A DNA stretch of 64,000 nucleotides from Verrucomicrobiaceae bacterium (GTDB lineage Bacteria > Verrucomicrobiota > Verrucomicrobiia > Verrucomicrobiales > Verrucomicrobiaceae), in NCBI GenBank assembly GCA_016795365.1, contig JAEUHN010000031.1, positions 1-64,000 on the forward strand, given 5' to 3'. Positions 1 to 8,138 of this stretch are shown piece by piece. Below the pieces are notes generated by a model, which saw only the letters and a list, made by a program, of their open reading frames with translations, was not told where the DNA came from and made no database searches. Within the stretch, counting starts at the first letter, position 1; each line of letters begins with the position of its first letter. Made by a program: the position numbers and the translations under genes.

Positions 1-1
1 G

Positions 2-1639
2 GCTGGTTTGAAGAGCAGCGACGCTCGCACGAAGCAAGAAGCGATTGTCGCAGCGACTCGTCAGAACTTGAAGGATGTCGCGCCACAGATCGCAGCCTTG
101 CTTGGCGACGCTGATCCTGCCATCGCCCACACCGCCTTCCGTGCACTCGCAATGATGAACGCGCACGAAGCCTGCTTCGCCATCGTGGACAACTACGACG
201 CACCTGCCACGCAACGTCGCGGTGCGTTCCTCGCCTTGATGCGTATGCACACACCGGAAGTGGTGAAGGGTCTCATTGAGCGTCTCGCGAAAACCTCGGG
301 CACGAAGGAGCGCGAGGGCATTGAAGGCGCGTTGTGCCGTCTCCATTTCCATGAAGGCGAGTGGAAGGGCGACTCGTGGGGCACGCGTCCCGACACGCGC
401 GGACCGTATTACCAGCCGGAGACCTGGAGCGAGTCCGAGAAGATCATGGCTGCGCTGAAGGAAGCGCTGGGCAAGGCTCCGCCGGATGAAGCCGCCTTCC
501 TCGTGAGCGAGATGAATCGCAATCGCATCCAGTCGAACGACGCGCTCGGACGCATCCTCGAACTCGCGAAGAAAGACCCGAAACTCGCGCCCGATGCCGT
601 GGCGCAGCTTGCCAATGCGGAGACCATTTCCGCCGATGCAATCCCGGTGCTGATTGCAGCCGCGAAGGATGAAAACTCGAAGCCCGCGACGCTGGCCGGT
701 GCCATCGCTGCGATCACCAGGACCGATAACGCCGATGCCTGGAGCGCCGCATTGAATGCGCTCGTGCTGCTCGACAAAGCCAAAGGCTCCGGCAAAGAAC
801 AGGAAGCTGGACGCACCGCATTCCTCTCCTCGCCAAAGCTGGAGAATGTCCATCAAGCGATGGAAACCGCCGCTGCGAAGGTCGGTGAACCGACCGCACC
901 GTGGGCAGAAGCCGCCTTGCTGAATCTGGCCGCTCGCACAACGGGCAGTCCCGAAGCACGCGAGATGTCGATGAAGGCGCTCGATGCTGGCTGGGCCGAT
1001 GCGAAGCGCCGCGTGCAGATCATTCGCGCCGCAGACAAATCGAAGAGCCATCTTCTCGATGCGAAGATCAGCGCCGCAGCGAACGACAGCGACAAGGAAG
1101 TCGCGAAAGCGGCGAAGCAGGCCGTGAACTCGCTCAAGCTTAAAGCCATCGCCGAAGACAAGACACCGAAGGTCGGCACGCTGAAGATGGAAGACGCCAT
1201 CGCGCAGGTCTTGAAGACGAAGGGCGACAAGTCGCTCGGCGAAGCGCTCTTCACCAAGATGACCTGCGTGGCCTGCCACACCACCTCGCAGAACCAGCCG
1301 CAGAAGGGGCCGTATCTCGGCAACATCGCCCAGACCTACAAGCGCCCCGACCTCGCCGCGAACATCCTCGATCCGAACCGCACCATCGCGCAGGGCTTCG
1401 CCAGCGAGTTGGTGGCCCTAAAAGACGGCACGCAGCAGATGGGCTTCATCACGCTGGAAGGCGCGACCGAGATCAAGATCCGCAACATCGCGGCGCAGGA
1501 GTTCACGTATAAGACGAGCGACATTCAAACGCGCACCAAGCTGCCGACATCAATGATGCCGCCTGGCTTGATGACGAACTTTAGCGTGTTCGAGTTCGCC
1601 TCGCTGCTCGATTACCTGGAAGCGTTGTCGAAGAAGTGA
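2..1639 (+). CDS. HEAT-repeat protein with C-terminal c-type cytochrome domain (5' end outside window)
   Basis: This is the C-terminal part of a larger gene; the frame is open to the first base of the window, so the TTG at 8 need not be the start. Most of the visible protein is Ala/Lys-rich helical repeat sequence of HEAT type. The last ~130 residues form a heme-binding domain with CVACH at 1265-1279, and an SMMPPG motif near 1550-1565 may supply the Met ligand. This architecture matches the large secreted dehydrogenase/HEAT/cytochrome proteins common in Planctomycetes and Verrucomicrobia, which probably act in the periplasm in electron transfer coupled to sugar oxidation. Any catalytic N-terminal domain lies outside the window. 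The 3' end is duplicated 555 bp downstream. Confidence 0.8.
   Translation, partial: AGLKSSDARTKQEAIVAATRQNLKDVAPQIAALLGDADPAIAHTAFRALAMMNAHEACFAIVDNYDAPATQRRGAFLALMRMHTPEVVKGLIERLAKTSGTKEREGIEGALCRLHFHEGEWKGDSWGTRPDTRGPYYQPETWSESEKIMAALKEALGKAPPDEAAFLVSEMNRNRIQSNDALGRILELAKKDPKLAPDAVAQLANAETISADAIPVLIAAAKDENSKPATLAGAIAAITRTDNADAWSAALNALVLLDKAKGSGKEQEAGRTAFLSSPKLENVHQAMETAAAKVGEPTAPWAEAALLNLAARTTGSPEAREMSMKALDAGWADAKRRVQIIRAADKSKSHLLDAKISAAANDSDKEVAKAAKQAVNSLKLKAIAEDKTPKVGTLKMEDAIAQVLKTKGDKSLGEALFTKMTCVACHTTSQNQPQKGPYLGNIAQTYKRPDLAANILDPNRTIAQGFASELVALKDGTQQMGFITLEGATEIKIRNIAAQEFTYKTSDIQTRTKLPTSMMPPGLMTNFSVFEFASLLDYLEALSKK
1594..1637 (+). repeat. 44-bp direct repeat, copy 1 (end of HEAT/cytochrome gene)
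   Basis: These 44 bases encode the end of the cytochrome protein (FASLLDYLEALSK). They recur at 2149-2192 with one mismatch, in the same orientation. Confidence 0.95.
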
Positions 1640-1683
1640 TTTGAATTGTCTCAGGATGGCGGGTGCTGATACGCTCGCCATCC

Positions 1684-2139
1684 ATGAAGCCTTTGAAACT
1701 CCTCTTGTGGGTGGCGTGCGTGGTATTCACGCTCGCGGGCATTTATGCGGTGGCACTGGTGTCCTTTAGCGATGAACCCAAAGGACGTTTTGCTTCATGG
1801 GACATCTTTCCTCATAGCCCGGGTGATGTTATCGAGTTCGATCACGGCACCGTAAGCCGTCTGACTTGCTGCGGGGACAGTGTTTGGGGTTCCTACTCGC
1901 GTCGTCCAGACGGCGTTTGGATTTGGCAACTGATCGAAACCCATCGCTATAGCGTGACTGCCGATGGCAAAGAACGCCCCTTCTGGGAGACGCCTCCGGG
2001 GTCTGTAGAGAAAGTCAGGCGGACCATTCACGACGTCGAGGTTTACCCGAGTCCCTTTTCGATCAAGTTGAGCTGCAAAACCAGCAAGACTTACAATGTG
2101 GTCCTTCGTCGCCGCCTCACGCGGTATTTTCCATTCTAA
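1684..2139 (+). CDS. Hypothetical protein with one N-terminal membrane segment
   Basis: A 151-residue protein if it starts at the ATG at 1684; a GTG at 1663 would add seven residues before the hydrophobic segment. Residues 3-24 (LKLLLWVACVVFTLAGIYAV region) form a membrane anchor or uncleaved signal. The rest is soluble and presumably periplasmic, with several Trp and Cys residues (LTCCGDSVWG near residue 60). I recognise no family. The gene lies exactly between the two copies of a 44-bp direct repeat made from the end of the upstream gene, so it may have arrived by an insertion or duplication event. It could be a lineage-specific orphan. Confidence 0.5.
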   Translation: MKPLKLLLWVACVVFTLAGIYAVALVSFSDEPKGRFASWDIFPHSPGDVIEFDHGTVSRLTCCGDSVWGSYSRRPDGVWIWQLIETHRYSVTADGKERPFWETPPGSVEKVRRTIHDVEVYPSPFSIKLSCKTSKTYNVVLRRRLTRYFPF

Positions 2140-2148
2140 GATTTCACG

Positions 2149-2192
2149 GTTCGCCTCGCTGCTCGATTACCTGGAAGCGTTGGCGAAGAAGT
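2149..2192 (+). repeat. 44-bp direct repeat, copy 2 (solo duplicate of gene end)
   Basis: Identical to 1594-1637 at 43 of 44 positions. It is followed by TAG, where the first copy is followed by TGA, so this copy could itself serve as the terminus of the HEAT/cytochrome reading frame. No gene reads through it now. Confidence 0.95.
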
Positions 2193-2239
2193 AGATCACA
2201 ACTTGCACAGCCACGGTTCTCATCTACCCTCGCGGCCCC

Positions 2240-3389
2240 ATGTCCACTCCTATCAAAGGGGTCGTCACCGACCTGCAATCCTATGACACCGAGGCTCTGA
2301 AGGCGCGCTTGAGCGCTCTTCGGAGATATCTTTGACGTCCCGACTCTGAAATCTGAGCTGGACGCGCTGGAACATCAGCAATCGCATCCCGACTTCTGGA
2401 ACGATCAAGATCGTGCCCGCAAGACCGTGGATCGCATGAATGTGATCAAGCGGAAGGTCGAGCCCCTCGAAGAGCTGGAGAAGCGCACGGCAGGCTTCAT
2501 CGATGACATTCAGGCTGCTCAGGAATTGGGCGATGTGGAGTATTGGGGCGAGATTGCGAAGGGTTACGATGATTTGCAGAAGGCCATCGCTGCTTATGAA
2601 CTCGATCAGCTCCTGGCGGGTCCGTTTGATCACGGCAATGCCTTCCTCACGATTCACTCGGGTGCGGGCGGCACAGAGGCCTGCGACTGGGCCGATATGC
2701 TCCTGCGCATGTATACCCGATGGGCGGAGAAGCGCGGCTACAAGGTGGACACCATTGATTACCAGCCGGGTGATGAAGTGGGCGTTCGCAGCGTGACGCT
2801 CGAAATCAAAGGCGAGAATGCGTTCGGCTTCCTCCAATGCGAGCGCGGTGTGCATCGTCTGGTCCGCATCTCGCCCTTCGATGCGGCCAAGAAGCGCCAC
2901 ACGTCCTTTGCCTCGGTGGATGTAACGCCGGACAGTGAGGAGGACATCAACATCGCGGTGCGCGACGAAGATATCAAACTCGACACCTTCCGCTCAGGCG
3001 GCAAGGGCGGCCAGAACGTGAACAAGGTGGAAACCGCTGTGCGACTCACCCACGTTCCCTCGGGCATCATTGTGGCCTGCCAGGCAGAGCGTTCCCAAGG
3101 CAAGAACCGCGAGAAGGCGATGGCGATGCTCAAGGCGAAGCTCTACCAGATCGAGGAAGACAAGCGTGCTGCCGAGATCAACAAGCAATACGGCGAGAAG
3201 TCCGACATCGGCTGGGGTAGCCAGATTCGCAGCTACGTGTTCCAGCCTTACCAGATGGTGAAGGACCTGCGCACCGGCGAGAAGACTTCAGGCATCAGCG
3301 ATGTGATGGATGGCGATCTCGACGCCTTCATGGAAGCCAAGCTCCGCGGCAAGAAGGCGGGCGAAGGTGATCTGGATGATGTGGACTAG
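2240..3389 (+). CDS. prfB: Peptide chain release factor 2 (programmed +1 frameshift)
   Basis: RF2 ends translation at UGA and UAA codons. The zero frame begins at the ATG at 2240 and gives 31 codons ending ...RRYL, then an in-frame TGA at 2333. A +1 shift at CTT TGA C continues the frame to 3389, for a product of about 382 residues. The RF2 stop-recognition tripeptide SPF is in [12 protein letters not shown], and the peptidyl-tRNA hydrolysis motif is in [10 protein letters not shown]. The gene ends in TAG, which RF1 reads. The product is slightly longer than the E. coli protein (365 residues) because of an acidic C-terminal tail (GEGDLDDVD). It stands alone, without the lysS neighbour seen in enterics. 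Confidence 0.95.
2321..2336 (+). promoter_or_regulatory. RF2 autoregulatory +1 frameshift site
   Basis: CGGAGA (Shine-Dalgarno-like, 2321-2326) is followed by TAT CTT TGA C, with CTT at 2330-2332 and TGA at 2333-2335. This is the same arrangement as the known prfB frameshift signal: low RF2 makes the ribosome pause at UGA and slip +1 on CUU. Seen directly; function inferred from the conserved mechanism. Confidence 0.93.
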
Positions 3390-3441
3390 TCACGCCCTGG
3401 TCCAGGGCGTTGGCTTGCTTTGCCGAGTGGGTTTCGTTTCT

Positions 3442-3489
3442 CACACGAATCCGAGCGAATGGTCCGCGAATGACCACGAATAGGGTGTG
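3442..3489 (+). repeat. CGAAT repeat with 10-11 bp period
   Basis: CGAAT occurs at 3446, 3456, 3467 and 3477, about one helical turn apart, bounded by CACAC (3442) and GTGTG (3485). It lies in the 292-bp gap between prfB and the aldolase, where I see no other feature. I infer an intergenic repeat relic rather than a regulator site. Confidence 0.55.
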
Positions 3490-3681
3490 TCGCTTCTCTC
3501 GCGGCCATTCATGTCGGAACGAGATGAGCTGTCGGGCCGGTTTCTTCCGTTAACGGCGGTGATTCACCCGAAAGACTGCATGATTAGCATGGCAAGTGCG
3601 CAAGGCTCTGGCGTTAGCTCTGGCGAATGCGATTCGAGGTTGCGCACGGCCCTCGCTGCCGCCACTCATGAACTCCATTCT

Positions 3682-4473
3682 ATGACTCGCGAAGAAAACC
3701 TTGAAACCATCTTTCGTGACGGACGCACCGTCATCCTGCCTATCGACCACGGCGTAGCCATTCCTGTGCCAGGACTCGAGACTCCGTTCAAGCTCATCGA
3801 ATCGGTCAATCCGTATGTGGATTGTTATGTGATGAATCTCGGGCTGGCGATGCGCAGCGTGGACCTGACTCAAGGCAAGGGCATTTGTTTGCGGACGGAT
3901 GTTTACAATGTCCGCACCACCGGAGCCGGAGCTGGGAGCATCCCGGTGTATGGCGTGGACACGGCGGAACTCATTGGTGCCCATGCCGTGATGAACATGC
4001 TGTTTCCTTTCGCGGAGAACGAGGACGAGTCCATCCAGGCCTCGGCCGATCTGGTGCAGGCCAGTCTGGACTCTGATGTGCCGGTGATCCTGGAGACCCT
4101 GCCGTATGGCCTGGGCCAGAGGGACAAATACACCGTGGACAATGTGCGTTTCGCTGTGCGTCTGGCGGCAGAGTTGGGTGCGGATGTGGTGAAGACCACT
4201 TACCCCACGGGTGCGAGTGTGGAGGAGTTCAAGTCGATCATCAGCGAGTCCTACGTGCCGGTGGTGGTGCTGGGCGGCGCGGCGATGGGTGACGATGCCA
4301 GTCTGTTCAAGATGGTGGAGGATTCGATGAAAGCCGGAGCCGCAGGCATTGCGATTGGTCGCAACGTCTGGCAGCATCCTCGCCCGGTCGCCGTGGCGCG
4401 CAGCCTTCACGCGCTGGTGCATGAGGAAGCATCCGCGCTCGAAGCTCTGGCGTTGATGAAAGAAGCTCTCTGA
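3682..4473 (+). CDS. FbaB/DeoC/LacD-family class I aldolase
   Basis: A TIM-barrel aldolase of the DhnA/FbaB/LsrF group, 263 residues from the ATG at 3682, which is typical for the family. Longer upstream starts (GTG at 3487) would add a non-conserved tail. Family marks are LPIDHG near residue 20 and VVKTTYPTG near residue 170, whose Lys is expected to form the Schiff base with substrate. AIGRNVWQHPRP near the C-terminus is the phosphate-binding end of the barrel. Relatives cleave fructose 1,6-bisphosphate or act on AI-2-derived or aromatic-pathway sugar phosphates; the sequence alone does not settle which. Its role is probably cytoplasmic sugar-phosphate metabolism. Confidence 0.8.
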   Translation: MTREENLETIFRDGRTVILPIDHGVAIPVPGLETPFKLIESVNPYVDCYVMNLGLAMRSVDLTQGKGICLRTDVYNVRTTGAGAGSIPVYGVDTAELIGAHAVMNMLFPFAENEDESIQASADLVQASLDSDVPVILETLPYGLGQRDKYTVDNVRFAVRLAAELGADVVKTTYPTGASVEEFKSIISESYVPVVVLGGAAMGDDASLFKMVEDSMKAGAAGIAIGRNVWQHPRPVAVARSLHALVHEEASALEALALMKEAL

Positions 4474-4493
4474 TCCGCGTTATTGACCGCCTC

Positions 4494-5180
4494 ATGAACA
4501 CTCGATTTGCCGCCTTGTTCGCCCTTGTCGTTGTCCCGTTGGCCTTCGCCACCGAAGGCGCGGCACCCAAGGCAGAAACTGCTGCCGCCACGGACGGCGG
4601 GAAGATGAAGTCCTTCTCGTATGACTGCTCGGCATGGGAAGAAGGCGTGCCACCACGCGAGGTGTTCGTCGTCGATGGCACGGTGAAAATCGCCGCCAAA
4701 GAGGGCAACAAGGCCATCATGATTGATCCCTCGCCGATCGTGGACGCGAACGCGCAGCTGGGGGAGTCAGCCTCGGGTGACGAGTCGATCACGGCACGAG
4801 CTTTTGCTTCCAAGAAGGGCCGCAGCTATCCGCGATTCGGCCTCAGTGTGCATGGCAACTCGGGTTACCGTCTCATCGTCAACTGCGCAAAGAAGCAGAT
4901 CGAGTTGATCAAGAACGACGAGACGCTGAAGACCGCGCCCTTTGCCTGGACGACTGACACCTGGACCCAGCTCAAGCTCGAAGCCAAGGAACGCGAAGCG
5001 GGCAAGTGGCTCATCACGTGCAAGGTCTGGGCCGCCGATGCTCCCGAGCCTGCGGAGGCGCAGATCTCTCACGCGGATGACAAGATGAAGGGCTTGGGCA
5101 AGGCCGCCATCTGGGGCACGCCCTTTTCCGAGATGCCGATCTACTTCGATGATATCAAGATCGAAGCGGAAGGAAAATAG
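4494..5180 (+). CDS. Secreted protein of unknown function, possible jelly-roll fold
   Basis: A 228-residue protein starting 20 bp after the aldolase stop. The N-terminus is a clear signal peptide (MNTRFAALFALVVVPLAFA, cleavage near residue 19-20), followed by an Ala-rich stretch. The mature part alternates short strands, with motifs such as PRFGLSVHGNSGYRLIVNC and WTQLKLEAKE and the ending IYFDDIKIEAEGK. These resemble the DUF1080/concanavalin-like sugar-binding domains abundant in this phylum, but I see no catalytic signature. The short gap suggests co-transcription with the aldolase gene. Periplasmic location inferred. Confidence 0.55.
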   Translation: MNTRFAALFALVVVPLAFATEGAAPKAETAAATDGGKMKSFSYDCSAWEEGVPPREVFVVDGTVKIAAKEGNKAIMIDPSPIVDANAQLGESASGDESITARAFASKKGRSYPRFGLSVHGNSGYRLIVNCAKKQIELIKNDETLKTAPFAWTTDTWTQLKLEAKEREAGKWLITCKVWAADAPEPAEAQISHADDKMKGLGKAAIWGTPFSEMPIYFDDIKIEAEGK

Positions 5181-5191
5181 TCGCTGCGCTC

Positions 5192-5288
5192 CAATGACGA
5201 ATGAGGGAATGCCGAATGACGAAGGGCTGAGGTCCTGGTTCTTCGTTCGTGGTCAGGCATTCACTCTTTAGGCGTCATTCGATCATTC
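5192..5288. repeat. Intergenic inverted repeat with 7-bp periodic arms
   Basis: The left arm (5192-5224) has GAATGAC/GAATGAG-type units about every 7 bases. The right arm (5241-5288) carries the complementary units (GTCATTCGATCATTC). Together they can fold into a long imperfect hairpin. It fills the gap between the secreted protein and hisK and belongs to the heptad-repeat class seen across the window. Confidence 0.7.
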
Positions 5289-5300
5289 TCCTTTGGTCCT

Positions 5301-6125
5301 ATGTTTTACGACTCCCACATGCACACCATCTTCTGCAAACATGCCTACGGGCAGACAGAGGATTACGCGGAGCAGGGACTGGCGATGGGACTCAGCGGGA
5401 TCATTTTCACCTGTCACAGTCCGATGCCCCGAGGCTTCTGGCCGCAGGTGCGGATGGAGATGCACGAGTTCGACGAGTATGTGCGTGTGGTGGAGCGGGC
5501 GCGGAAGGCGTTCGCGGGACGCCTCGATGTGAAGCTGGGCATGGAGAGTGATTACTTTCCGGGGTTCGAGGACTGGATCGCCGAACTGCACCAGAAGGCG
5601 GACTTCCATTACTGCCTGGGCAGCGTTCACTGGCAGGGCAAGGACTACATAGAGAGGTTCGAAACCGGCGATCGCGTGGCGTTTCGGAAGAAGTATTTCG
5701 AGCTGCTCGCGGACTCCGCTGAGACCGGACTCTTCGATTGCCTGGCACATCCCGACCTCATCAAGAACTACAGGTGCGAGGGCTGGGACTTCGAGCAGAT
5801 GCGTGAGGACATTGCATCAGCTCTCGATCGAATCGGCAAGACGGGTGTGGCCATGGAACTCAACACCAGCGGCGTCCACAAGCGCTACCGGGAGATGAAT
5901 CCAGGGCCGCAAATGCTCGCCATGATGTGCGAGCGCGGCATTCCCGTGGTGATCGGCAGCGACTCGCATCAGGCACATCGCGTGGCTGAGGGATTCATCG
6001 AAGCCCTTCACCATCTCCAGACCGCTGGCTACAAGGAGGTGAGTGTGTTCGAGAATCGCAAGCGCAGAGCGCTGTCAATTGAGGCGGTGCTTGCGACCTT
6101 GCCCGGGCCTGTGGCCGCCGAGTGA
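5301..6125 (+). CDS. hisK: Histidinol-phosphatase, PHP family
   Basis: A 274-residue PHP-domain phosphoesterase, close to the usual length of the HisJ/HisK type, which removes phosphate from L-histidinol phosphate in histidine synthesis. Metal-binding motifs run in order: YDSHMHT (residues 4-9), CKHA, the Glu in LGMESDYF near residue 84, GSVHWQGK, AHPDLIK and GSDSHQ near residue 225. The last is the usual C-terminal Asp/His pair. No other his genes are nearby. The stop (TGA 6123-6125) abuts the stop of the convergent gene at 6126, so the two genes share no spacer. Confidence 0.82.
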   Translation: MFYDSHMHTIFCKHAYGQTEDYAEQGLAMGLSGIIFTCHSPMPRGFWPQVRMEMHEFDEYVRVVERARKAFAGRLDVKLGMESDYFPGFEDWIAELHQKADFHYCLGSVHWQGKDYIERFETGDRVAFRKKYFELLADSAETGLFDCLAHPDLIKNYRCEGWDFEQMREDIASALDRIGKTGVAMELNTSGVHKRYREMNPGPQMLAMMCERGIPVVIGSDSHQAHRVAEGFIEALHHLQTAGYKEVSVFENRKRRALSIEAVLATLPGPVAAE

Positions 6126-6524
6126 TCAGGCGGGGCCGATGACGAGTTCGGGGTAGCCCGTTTGGGCGTCGATCTCGCGATGAAACGCGAAGCCATCGAG
6201 CACGCCAATGACGATCTCCGCCGTGGTGCGGACGATGGAGCCTTCCTTGAGATGCCCGCCGAAGACACGGCCTTTCTCATCGGCGACGGCGATGTGCAGG
6301 TGCGATCCGCCAAAGCTCGCGACCGTGCCGCTCAAGGAGATGATCTCGAGCGGACCAGTGATGCGGGCGATGTCCGCCTGATCGGCGAAGCGGACGTGGG
6401 CGACCTGAAGGCTGCCTGCGCAGGTGATGACACAGGCAGCCCGCCACCCCCGTTCCCAGGCAAGGCGGTCGATGCGCTGCTTGAGATCGTCTCCTGGTTC
6501 CAGGCGGATGGGGGTGGCTTGCAT
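6126..6524 (-). CDS. PPC-domain (DUF296) protein
   Basis: A 132-residue single-domain protein of the PPC/DUF296 family, found as stand-alone proteins in bacteria and as the C-terminal domain of plant AT-hook proteins. The conserved core is GGSHLHIAVAD followed by VFGGHLKEGSIV; the three His residues are expected to bind a metal. Function in bacteria is poorly known and DNA binding is often presumed. It reads against hisK with no gap and lies 17 bp downstream of the thioredoxin gene on the same strand, so those two are probably co-transcribed. Confidence 0.8.
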   Translation of the reverse strand: MQATPIRLEPGDDLKQRIDRLAWERGWRAACVITCAGSLQVAHVRFADQADIARITGPLEIISLSGTVASFGGSHLHIAVADEKGRVFGGHLKEGSIVRTTAEIVIGVLDGFAFHREIDAQTGYPELVIGPA

Positions 6525-6541
6525 AGAGGTCGATTGTCGGA

Positions 6542-6964
6542 CTAAGACCCGGCCTTCTTCAAGATCTTCTCCAGCGTGTTGGCAAAATCTTCCGGGGAGG
6601 TGCCGCCCACCTGATTGCCCAGATCCTTGCCGTCCTTGCTCAGGAACTGGATGTGAGGAATGCCCTGCACACCATACTTGGCAGCGGTCTTGCCGTTGGC
6701 TTCTTCATCGACGTCGAGGTAGGCCCACTCGAATTTGTCGTGCAGCTTTTTCACGGCCTCGCTGGGATAGACTTCCTTCTTCATCATCTGGCACGGCGGG
6801 CACCAGACGGCGGAGAAGACGAGGATAACGGGCTTGCCGGACTTGGCGGCAGCCGCGCTGACAGTCTTGAAGTCATGAGCGAACTTCGGGCTGCCTTCGG
6901 GGAAATCAGCGGCGATCAACGGCAGGGCAATCGCGGCGATGATGAGGGGGATGAGCTTCTTCAT
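6542..6964 (-). CDS. Periplasmic thioredoxin-like protein
   Basis: A 140-residue protein from the ATG at 6964; an upstream in-frame start would precede the signal peptide and is unlikely. The signal peptide is MKKLIPLIIAAIALPLIAA. The mature protein has a thioredoxin fold with FSAVWCPPCQMMKK (WCxxC redox pair near residues 47-50), the cis-Pro region GVQGIPHIQFLSKDG and a C-terminal helix. It would act in the periplasm as a disulfide reductase or as a chaperone-like Trx domain, as in DsbD-gamma/Thioredoxin_7 proteins. Partner unknown. Confidence 0.85.
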   Translation of the reverse strand: MKKLIPLIIAAIALPLIAADFPEGSPKFAHDFKTVSAAAAKSGKPVILVFSAVWCPPCQMMKKEVYPSEAVKKLHDKFEWAYLDVDEEANGKTAAKYGVQGIPHIQFLSKDGKDLGNQVGGTSPEDFANTLEKILKKAGS

Positions 6965-7158
6965 AGGTTTGGGTTGGCTTAACGAGCCACGCATCAGATG
7001 CACGGCGCGGCGGATTTATTCCACCTTTTCGATACGGATACCAGCCGGGAAGTCGCTCATCCGATTTTCCCTGCATTCCAGGCCAGGGAGAGATTGCGGT
7101 GCGGCGGAAATCTTTTCTCTCGACGCTGCGTTTGGGAAAGCCAATGCTCATCGCTTCC

Positions 7159-8001
7159 ATGAATCGCCTCTTCCTCGCTGCTGCCATCGGCCTTGTCGCC
7201 GTCTCCACCGCCGTCCGTGCTCAAGACGTCAAACCTCTCCGCGTCCTCCTCGTCACTGGCGGATGCTGCCATGACTACGAGAAGCAGCACATGATCCTGG
7301 GTGAGGGCATCAGTGCTCGCGCCAATGTCGAGTTCACCTTCGCGCACAACCCCGACAAGACCACGAAGGCGACCTTCGATCTCTACAAAAACAAGGACTG
7401 GGCAAAGCCGTTTGATGTGGTCATCCACGATGAATGCTCCGCTGATGTGACGGACCCCGAGTATGTGGGCAACATCCTCGCCGCGCACAAGAATGGCACG
7501 CCTGCGGTGAACCTTCACTGCGCGATGCATTGCTATCGCTGGGGCAACTTCAAAGAGCCCGTGAAGCCCGGGGCCGACAACGCTGGCTGGTATGAAATGC
7601 TCGGCCTTCAATCGACCGGCCACGGTCCGCAGGAGCCGATCGCGCTGACCTTCGTGGACAAGTCGCATCCGGTCGTGAAGGGCATGGCCGACTGGACCAC
7701 GATCAAGGAAGAACTGTATAACAACATCCAGATCCTCACGGCTCACCCGCTCGTTCGTGGCAAGCAGAGCTTCAAGGACAAGAAGACCGGTGAAGCGAAG
7801 GAAGCCGAAACCGTGGTCGCCTGGACCAATGAATACGGCCCGAACAAGACGCCTGTGTTCTGCACCACCGTCGGTCACAACAACGAGACCGTCTCCGATG
7901 CCCGCTACCTCGACCTCGTCGCTCGTGGCGTGCTCTGGGCCGCAGGCAAGCTGGACGCCGAAGGCAAGCCGCTTCCTGGCTACGGACCCAAGGCGAAGTA
8001 A
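7159..8001 (+). CDS. Secreted ThuA-like protein (paralogue 1)
   Basis: A 280-residue protein from the ATG at 7159, chosen because it begins the signal peptide MNRLFLAAAIGLVAVSTAVRA; ATG 7144 is also possible. The mature part is a ThuA-type, class I glutamine-amidotransferase-like fold. It opens with LRVLLVTGGCCHDYEKQ and contains NLHCAMHCYRWG and FCTTVGHNNETV, shared with the next gene. ThuA-like proteins are numerous in Verrucomicrobia and Planctomycetes and are linked to sugar catabolism in the cell envelope; the reaction is not established. The ending GKPLPGYGPKAK is nearly identical to that of its neighbour, marking a tandem duplication. Confidence 0.8.
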   Translation: MNRLFLAAAIGLVAVSTAVRAQDVKPLRVLLVTGGCCHDYEKQHMILGEGISARANVEFTFAHNPDKTTKATFDLYKNKDWAKPFDVVIHDECSADVTDPEYVGNILAAHKNGTPAVNLHCAMHCYRWGNFKEPVKPGADNAGWYEMLGLQSTGHGPQEPIALTFVDKSHPVVKGMADWTTIKEELYNNIQILTAHPLVRGKQSFKDKKTGEAKEAETVVAWTNEYGPNKTPVFCTTVGHNNETVSDARYLDLVARGVLWAAGKLDAEGKPLPGYGPKAK

Positions 8002-8113
8002 AGAGCGCGGTTGGTGCAAGACGGCGTCTGAGGTTGAGCAGCATCGAAAATCGGAAGTGAAGATTTGATACTGCTGTTCAGCCTCGCTCTGCGTCCTGCC
8101 CGCCTTTCCCATC

Positions 8114-8137
8114 TCAAGTTTTCAATTTTCAATTTTC
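8114..8137 (+). repeat. Short TTTTCAA heptad array
   Basis: TTTTCAA/TTTTCAA/TTTTCCA units repeat every 7 bases directly before the ATG of the second ThuA gene. The array is AT-rich and supplies the translation-initiation region, with no Shine-Dalgarno. It is consistent with the heptad class but short. Confidence 0.45.
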
Positions 8138-8138
8138 C

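Noticed and set aside
2333..2335. In-frame TGA in prfB, which could suggest a pseudogene
   Set aside because: The stop sits in the known RF2 frameshift context (CTT TGA C with an upstream SD-like CGGAGA), and the +1 frame is full length.
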